Source: Burkholderia sp. 4M9327F10
GTDB lineage: Bacteria > Pseudomonadota > Gammaproteobacteria > Burkholderiales > Burkholderiaceae
Assembly: GCF_005503145.1 (NCBI RefSeq)
Contig: NZ_SCNV01000073.1
Span: 1 to 36,188 of the forward strand
Direction: 5' to 3'
Length of the DNA stretch: 36,188 nucleotides
Below are positions 32,020-36,188 of this stretch, in pieces; within the stretch, counting starts at the first letter, position 1, and the number at the start of each line of letters is the position of its first letter. Position numbers and translations under genes: made by a program. A model generated the notes under the pieces. It was not told the origin of the DNA. It did not search any database and saw nothing but the letters and a program-made list of their open reading frames with translations.

Positions 32020-33114
32020 TTAGAACAATGTGCGAATGCCGACTCGCGCCACGGTTTGGTTGTTGGCTGAAGACTCGCCACCGCTGCTGCCAATCGCCGG
32101 AGGAATCGCCTGGCCTGACTCTTTCACGTAGACCGTCTGCACATAACAGTCAGTGCGCTTCGACAACCGATAGTCCGCCATCAGTCCGAGTTGATTCTGA
32201 TGCGCGGAGCGGTCCGGCGAGAATGAATTCAACACGTTCGTATACGTGTACATCGCCGCAATAAACCACTGCGCTGTCAAATTGACTTTCGCGTTAAATT
32301 CAACGTTGTCGAATTTCAGTGTAGTCGCCGGGGTCGTGGGACGGTCAACGATTTCCGTGTGGCTATACACGAGGCCGAGCGTGGAGGCGCCAATCGTGTA
32401 GTTTGCGCCCGCAGTGGCGACGCGTTGTTTTGCGGACAGGTACGGTGATTCGGTAACGGCACCACCGGTATTGGCGCTTGCGTTGTCGATATCCATGAAC
32501 GCTGCAGCGACGGCCAGTGGACCATTCACGTACTTCGCGCCAGCACTCCACGCGCGGTTATCCGCGAAGGCTCCGGCCTGATTGCTGAACCCGTACAGGC
32601 CACCGAACTGCAATCCCGAATAATTCGCGCTCGTATATTTCACCGAGTTATCAATCCGGAACGATTCTCCCGTATTGTCGTTGTCGAAAAGGTGTTCGAA
32701 AAGCGAACCGCCCCAACTTCCGGTCGCAGTCAGCGGAGCGACGTAATCAACCACGGAATCATATTGCCGGCCAAACGTCACTGCCCCAGCATTGTCCGAT
32801 GCGAGACCGACGTAGGCTTGGCGACCAAACATCTGCCCGTTGGGAAGTGCCGAACCATTGTTCAAACTAAAGCCGTTTTCGAGCAGGAATAGCGCGCTCA
32901 GACCGCCGCCCAGATCCTCCTGTCCCTTTAAACCCCAGCGATTGCCTTGCTGCTGCACCCCGCTCACCAAAGCATACACGGAGTGTCCACCAACGTTGCT
33001 TGTATATTGAAAGCCTTCGTCAATCGATCCGTAAAGAGTCACACTACTTTGCGCGTGGGCGATGCTAGAGAAGATGCCTAACGTCGGTAAAAGCAAATAT
33101 TTTTTAATTTTCAC
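32020..33114 (-). CDS. Gram-negative general porin, Burkholderia type
   Basis: A 364-residue outer-membrane trimeric porin. Start GTG 33114 begins a signal peptide (KIKKYLLLPTLGIFSSIAHA), and the mature protein starts QSSVTLYGSIDEGFQY, the standard opening of this family. Internal hallmarks are GNRWGLKGQEDLGGGLSALF and FGRQAYVGL. The last residue is Phe (GIRTLF), needed for barrel assembly. GGGA lies five bases before the GTG. The open frame runs hundreds of codons further upstream, but that part is antisense to the ankyrin gene. It allows diffusion of small hydrophilic solutes. Confidence 0.92.
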   Translation of the reverse strand: MKIKKYLLLPTLGIFSSIAHAQSSVTLYGSIDEGFQYTSNVGGHSVYALVSGVQQQGNRWGLKGQEDLGGGLSALFLLENGFSLNNGSALPNGQMFGRQAYVGLASDNAGAVTFGRQYDSVVDYVAPLTATGSWGGSLFEHLFDNDNTGESFRIDNSVKYTSANYSGLQFGGLYGFSNQAGAFADNRAWSAGAKYVNGPLAVAAAFMDIDNASANTGGAVTESPYLSAKQRVATAGANYTIGASTLGLVYSHTEIVDRPTTPATTLKFDNVEFNAKVNLTAQWFIAAMYTYTNVLNSFSPDRSAHQNQLGLMADYRLSKRTDCYVQTVYVKESGQAIPPAIGSSGGESSANNQTVARVGIRTLF

Positions 33115-33558
33115 TGGAATCCCGTTTTTTGTAGGAATGCGGCTGCCGGTTTGACCTTCGGGCCGGATTCTACATTGACAATCTTTCAGAAATATTTTTC
33201 GCGCAGAGATTATGCGCAACAGCTGTTGCAAGCATTCCCTCGCAAATATCCCATACAACAACCATGCTCGAATCGGGTTATTGACAGCCTGGCTGTTTCG
33301 CTGAGCAAGTGGGTTAAAACGCGGACCATTCAAGTAGAAGATAAAAATGGTTGCCTCTGCCTGGCAACGTTCGCTCACATCCAGCATCCAGGTTGACGCA
33401 GCCGCACACCATCGCCTAGCATTCAGCCTAGCGGTGCAGGCCGCTTCCGGGTCCGCGGAAAGGGTTGAACCCACCTGTCGTAGCGCGTCAGATAGCTCAC
33501 CATCCTTTGTGCTGGCGGTATTGCGGACCTTCGGCCATCCAATGCACGAGGATCCGTC
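33115..33558. other. Intergenic region, porin promoter side
   Basis: 444 bases between the minus-strand porin and the plus-strand ankyrin gene. The half near the porin is AT-rich (A/T runs at 33124-33129 and 33191-33199) and should hold its promoter. A perfect 14-bp palindrome, GCAACAGCTGTTGC, lies at 33216-33229. GAGG about eight bases before ATG 33559 serves the ankyrin gene. I found no clear -35/-10 pair and no further gene. Confidence 0.5.
33216..33229. promoter_or_regulatory. 14-bp palindrome upstream of the porin
   Basis: GCAACAGCTGTTGC is a perfect dyad about 100 bases upstream of the porin start codon. Porin genes are often under two-component or LysR control, so an operator is plausible; nothing identifies the regulator. 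Confidence 0.4.
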
Positions 33559-35208
33559 ATGAACAAGCTGCCTCCCAAGGCCAATCTTGAGCATTTGAAA
33601 AAGCAGGCCAAGGAACTGTTGCGTCTCTACCGCAACGGTGACGCAACCGCCATCGCACGCTTCATCCAGAATCTCCCCGCCGCCGCGCACCGCACGGATA
33701 GTGAAGTGATTGCGCTGCAACTTCGCCTGCACGACGCGCAGTCCTGCATCGCCCGCGAGTACGGCTATCCGTCCTGGGCTGATCTCGCCCTGCATGTCGA
33801 GGCAAACGAGTTCGCGCATCACGAACTCACGGCCCGGATACGCCGCTGGCTTGGCCTCGCCTATGGTGGCGATGTCACCGGCGCCTATGACAACGCCCGG
33901 CCGCGCGTCGCGGCTCAGCTCCTGGATGAATATCCCGACCTCCTCGCAAACGATGCCTATATCGCCTGCGCTGCGGGAAATCTCGAGGTGGTGGCCCGGA
34001 CAATCGCGGCCGATCCGGATTGGCTCCACCGCGCGGGCGGAGCACTGGACCTTCCGCCGCTGGTCGCAGTGACACACTCACGCCTGGGACTGCTTACGGA
34101 GTTCGTTCCGCGGCTGCGCGAGTGCGCACAGTATCTTCTTCAAGCCGGGGCCAGTCCCAACCAGCGTATCTATAACCGGTTCCCACCGGCCTCACTGGCA
34201 AACCCCGACGAGAAAGGCCCACTATCGGCCCTTTACGGGGCGGCTGGGGTGCTCTGCGATCCGGCTCTCACGGAGATGCTTCTGCAGGCCGGCGCCGACC
34301 CCAACGACGGTGAATCGCTCTATCACTCGCTCGGAAACCCGGACTGCACGCGCCTGCTGCTCCAGCACGGCGCACGCGTTGCCGGCACCAATGCATTACG
34401 GCGAGCGCTTGACATGCGCGACGCGACCGCGCTCGAACTGGTGCTGGCTCATGGCGGCGATGCCAACGAGCCCGCCGGAGAAGGACCCACCAAAGCATGG
34501 GAGCCCCCGCTGCTGCGGGCAATAGCTTTGCGCACATCGCCCCGCCATATCGCTGCACTGCTGGCAGCCGGTGCTGATCCCAAGGCGTGCACGCCCGCCG
34601 GCATCAGTGCTTACAGGCTGGCGACACAGGTCGGTCTAACCGAGGTCGTGGAGCTCTTGCGCGCCTACGGTGCGCAAGAGCCTCTTACCGCCGACGATGA
34701 GTTCATCGCGGCTTGTGCCCGCGCTGACGCAAGCGAGGCGCGCCGCATTCAGGCACAGCATCCCGAGCTGCCGGGCTCGCTGCCGCAGGACCGGCTCCGG
34801 CTGCTGCCCGACTCTGTAGCATGGGGATCCAAAGCTGCAGTCAAGCTCATGGTCGAACTTGGCTGGCCTATCGCCGCGTGTGGAGGCGACTGGGACGCGA
34901 CAGCGCTCAACCATGCTGTCATCCGCGGCGACGCGGAGTTGACCGCTTTTCTGCTCTCTCGCGGCGCTAGCTGGCGCGAGCGGCATGGCTACGGAGACAA
35001 TGTGCTCGGCACGCTGTCGTGGGCCTCTGTCAACGAACCGACATGGCTGGAGAATCCCGACTGGGCCGGTTGTGCCCGCGCGCTCGTGGCTCACGGGCTT
35101 CCCAAAGCGGAGCGGGATCCGGCATACCCGGAACACGTACTGATCGAAGGTCAGTCAGAGCGGTTTTCCGAGGAAGTAATCGAGGTCTTGCTGAAGCAGG
35201 CCTCCTAG
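33559..35208 (+). CDS. Ankyrin-repeat protein
   Basis: A 549-residue soluble protein with no signal peptide. It opens with KANLEHLKKQAKELLRLYRN, a head common to bacterial ankyrin proteins of this kind, followed by a helical region with EYGYPSWADLALHVE. Ankyrin repeats fill most of the rest: typical pieces are ECAQYLLQAGASPNQR, TEMLLQAGADPND, CTRLLLQHGARV, ALELVLAHGGDANEP, IAALLAAGADPKAC and LTAFLLSRGASW. These repeats mediate protein-protein contact; no catalytic domain is seen. GAGG precedes the ATG. It stands alone and is followed by a palindromic stem at 35220. Confidence 0.9.
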   Translation: MNKLPPKANLEHLKKQAKELLRLYRNGDATAIARFIQNLPAAAHRTDSEVIALQLRLHDAQSCIAREYGYPSWADLALHVEANEFAHHELTARIRRWLGLAYGGDVTGAYDNARPRVAAQLLDEYPDLLANDAYIACAAGNLEVVARTIAADPDWLHRAGGALDLPPLVAVTHSRLGLLTEFVPRLRECAQYLLQAGASPNQRIYNRFPPASLANPDEKGPLSALYGAAGVLCDPALTEMLLQAGADPNDGESLYHSLGNPDCTRLLLQHGARVAGTNALRRALDMRDATALELVLAHGGDANEPAGEGPTKAWEPPLLRAIALRTSPRHIAALLAAGADPKACTPAGISAYRLATQVGLTEVVELLRAYGAQEPLTADDEFIAACARADASEARRIQAQHPELPGSLPQDRLRLLPDSVAWGSKAAVKLMVELGWPIAACGGDWDATALNHAVIRGDAELTAFLLSRGASWRERHGYGDNVLGTLSWASVNEPTWLENPDWAGCARALVAHGLPKAERDPAYPEHVLIEGQSERFSEEVIEVLLKQAS

Positions 35209-35219
35209 CTCATCTTGAT

Positions 35220-35239
35220 GCCCCTCATGCATGAGGGGC
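35220..35239 (+). terminator. Palindromic stem after the ankyrin gene
   Basis: GCCCCTCATGCATGAGGGGC, a perfect 20-base palindrome starting 12 bases after the ankyrin stop codon. TTTTA follows only after a further 12 bases, so as an intrinsic terminator it is imperfect. Confidence 0.5.
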
Positions 35240-35344
35240 CACCGCCCGGTTTTATCGCGCGAGGCACGATGCCCCTGCCCGCCATCGCCCTTCCCTATGC
35301 CCCCGCGAAAGCAGACTGCAAGCTCTTTGAGAGTCATCGTAAAT

Positions 35345-35363
35345 GCACATGATTGTCATTTGC
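35345..35363. promoter_or_regulatory. Fur box
   Basis: On the minus strand GCAAATGACAATCATGTGC matches the 19-bp Fur consensus GATAATGATAATCATTATC at 13 positions, including the unbroken AATGA core and AATCAT. It lies eight bases upstream of the -35 element at 35371, a placement that allows iron-dependent repression of the gene to the right. Flanking AAATGCA/TGCATTT arms extend the symmetry. Confidence 0.7.
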
Positions 35364-35370
35364 ATTTCTA

Positions 35371-35399
35371 TTGACGATCGTATGCATGATAGGTACGAT
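35371..35399 (+). promoter_or_regulatory. Sigma70-type promoter of the cytochrome b561-like gene
   Basis: TTGACG (35371-35376), a 17-bp spacer and TACGAT (35394-35399) match the -35 and -10 consensus well. Transcription would start near 35406, about 100 bases before the proposed ATG. Confidence 0.65.
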
Positions 35400-35503
35400 G
35401 CGCTGCTTCGTGGAGAGTCGAAAGCCGACGCTGAGCGCGCCGATTACTCGCCGAGCAACGTGCACTAACGTTTCTGAACGGCTTGACGACTTTGGACTCG
35501 AGG

Positions 35504-36139
35504 ATGTCTGTGAACCCGATGCCGCGTGCGGCAAACCATAGCCGTGACAATTCGGACGGCGCTGGCGCCACCACCAGGCGGCCCAATCGCCTTGGCGAGC
35601 GCGGCACATCCCGGTTGAAATCAGCGCGGCAAACGGATCGTTACGACGGCCTCACGCGCTTTTTCCACTGGGTGTTCGCAGCCGTCATCATCTATGCGAG
35701 CGTCGTGGGCTATGCGCTTGCGCACACCGCCGGCGGAGCCATCCATGACTTCCTGTCACGGCTGAACATGTCGGTCTCTACCGTGCTGATCCTGCTGTTT
35801 CCGCTGCGGCTCGGCTGGAAGTTTGCTCGCACGGAACCCCGCGCACTCCCCGTTGCATCCTCCTGGCAACGTTCGCTCGCATCCGGCGTCCACAATCTGA
35901 TCTACCTCACGATCTTTGTGGTGCTGGCGAGCGGCTTCCTGATGGTCCCGAACAGCTATTGGTTTTTCGGCCTGGTCGAGATTCACACGCCGTTCGGTAA
36001 AGGCGCGCTCACCGACCACATCTTCGCCGCGCATCGGGCCAGTTGCGCCCTGCTCGCGGGATTGATCGTGCTGCACGTTCTCGCCGTCGTCAAACACCAG
36101 TTGATCGCGCGTCTGAACGTGTTGGGGAGAATGCTTTAA
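35504..36139 (+). CDS. Cytochrome b561-family di-haem membrane protein
   Basis: A four-helix inner-membrane protein (helices about 53-72, 86-105, 125-145 and 170-195) with His residues placed to bind two b-type haems: RFFHW (His55), the VHNLIY His, the AHRASCALL His and HVLAVVKHQ. Prokaryotic b561 proteins move electrons from quinol, for example to superoxide or ferric iron. From ATG 35504 it has 211 residues, of which the first 45 are a polar head longer than usual; a TTG further in (about 35615) would give a standard length. A Fur box and strong promoter lie upstream, so it is likely induced by iron limitation. Confidence 0.85.
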   Translation: MSVNPMPRAANHSRDNSDGAGATTRRPNRLGERGTSRLKSARQTDRYDGLTRFFHWVFAAVIIYASVVGYALAHTAGGAIHDFLSRLNMSVSTVLILLFPLRLGWKFARTEPRALPVASSWQRSLASGVHNLIYLTIFVVLASGFLMVPNSYWFFGLVEIHTPFGKGALTDHIFAAHRASCALLAGLIVLHVLAVVKHQLIARLNVLGRML

Positions 36140-36188
36140 CTCGCGCCGCGAGCGCCAGGAAACACCACCGAAGCGCTCAACCCCGCCC

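Noticed and set aside
33115..34077. N-terminal 320-codon extension of the porin frame, giving a 685-residue open frame
   Set aside because: The upstream part is antisense to the ankyrin gene and has no porin-like sequence. The signal peptide and mature QSSVTLYGS start place the true beginning at GTG 33114.
1..36188. tRNA, rRNA, CRISPR array, transposase or prophage module
   Set aside because: Looked for on both strands; no cloverleaf with a typical T-arm, no regularly spaced repeats and no transposase, integrase or phage structural gene was recognised.

Overview
The window looks like chromosomal DNA of a Burkholderiales bacterium, most likely Paraburkholderia or a close relative. The reasons are the high GC, the strong GC3 bias that leaves long shadow frames opposite real genes, a Burkholderia-type outer-membrane porin, and family pairings typical of that group. 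There are no rRNA or tRNA genes, no CRISPR array and no intact insertion sequence. The 5' end cuts into an alpha/beta-hydrolase gene.

Left part (1-8.4 kb). A TetR regulator faces a Tet(X)-like FAD monooxygenase across two 15-bp operators, followed by a convergent Bcr/CflA-type drug exporter. Next is a compact DUF969-DUF979-DUF2891 operon with its own repeat-rich promoter region. Three small genes follow: a Gly/Tyr/His-rich lipoprotein, a 44-residue secreted peptide and a 78-residue protein of unknown function.

Metal/SPFH operon (8.4-14.8 kb, minus strand). Three HflK/HflC-like SPFH membrane proteins are transcribed tightly into a P1B-type metal ATPase. Two of the four proteins have very His-rich N-termini. 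The ATPase combines a CPC membrane motif with an unusual HNVGT motif near its C-terminus. I know of no described function for this four-gene unit, and it is a leading candidate for a novel system.

Middle (15.4-28.3 kb). This part holds a small protein, a superinfection-immunity-family membrane protein, a glutathione S-transferase and an orphan histidine kinase whose phospho-acceptor H-box is degenerate. It also holds cytochrome bd oxidase genes of the short-Q-loop (cyanide-insensitive) type, a LysR regulator and four more MFS transporters.

Cobalamin locus (28.2-31.8 kb, minus strand). A compact cobalamin riboswitch is followed by a 40-codon ORF and a BtuB-like TonB-dependent receptor. After these come a protein resembling the C-terminal beta domain of animal transcobalamin/intrinsic factor (DUF4430-like) and a protein with a peritrophin-A (CBM14-like) chitin-binding domain. 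A truncated metE tail and a scar-like junction lie just upstream. This is the second strong candidate for an undescribed system: vitamin B12 capture using two domain types best known from animals.

Right end (32-36.2 kb). An outer-membrane porin with a GTG start, a large ankyrin-repeat protein, and a cytochrome b561-family membrane protein behind a well-formed Fur box and sigma70-type promoter.
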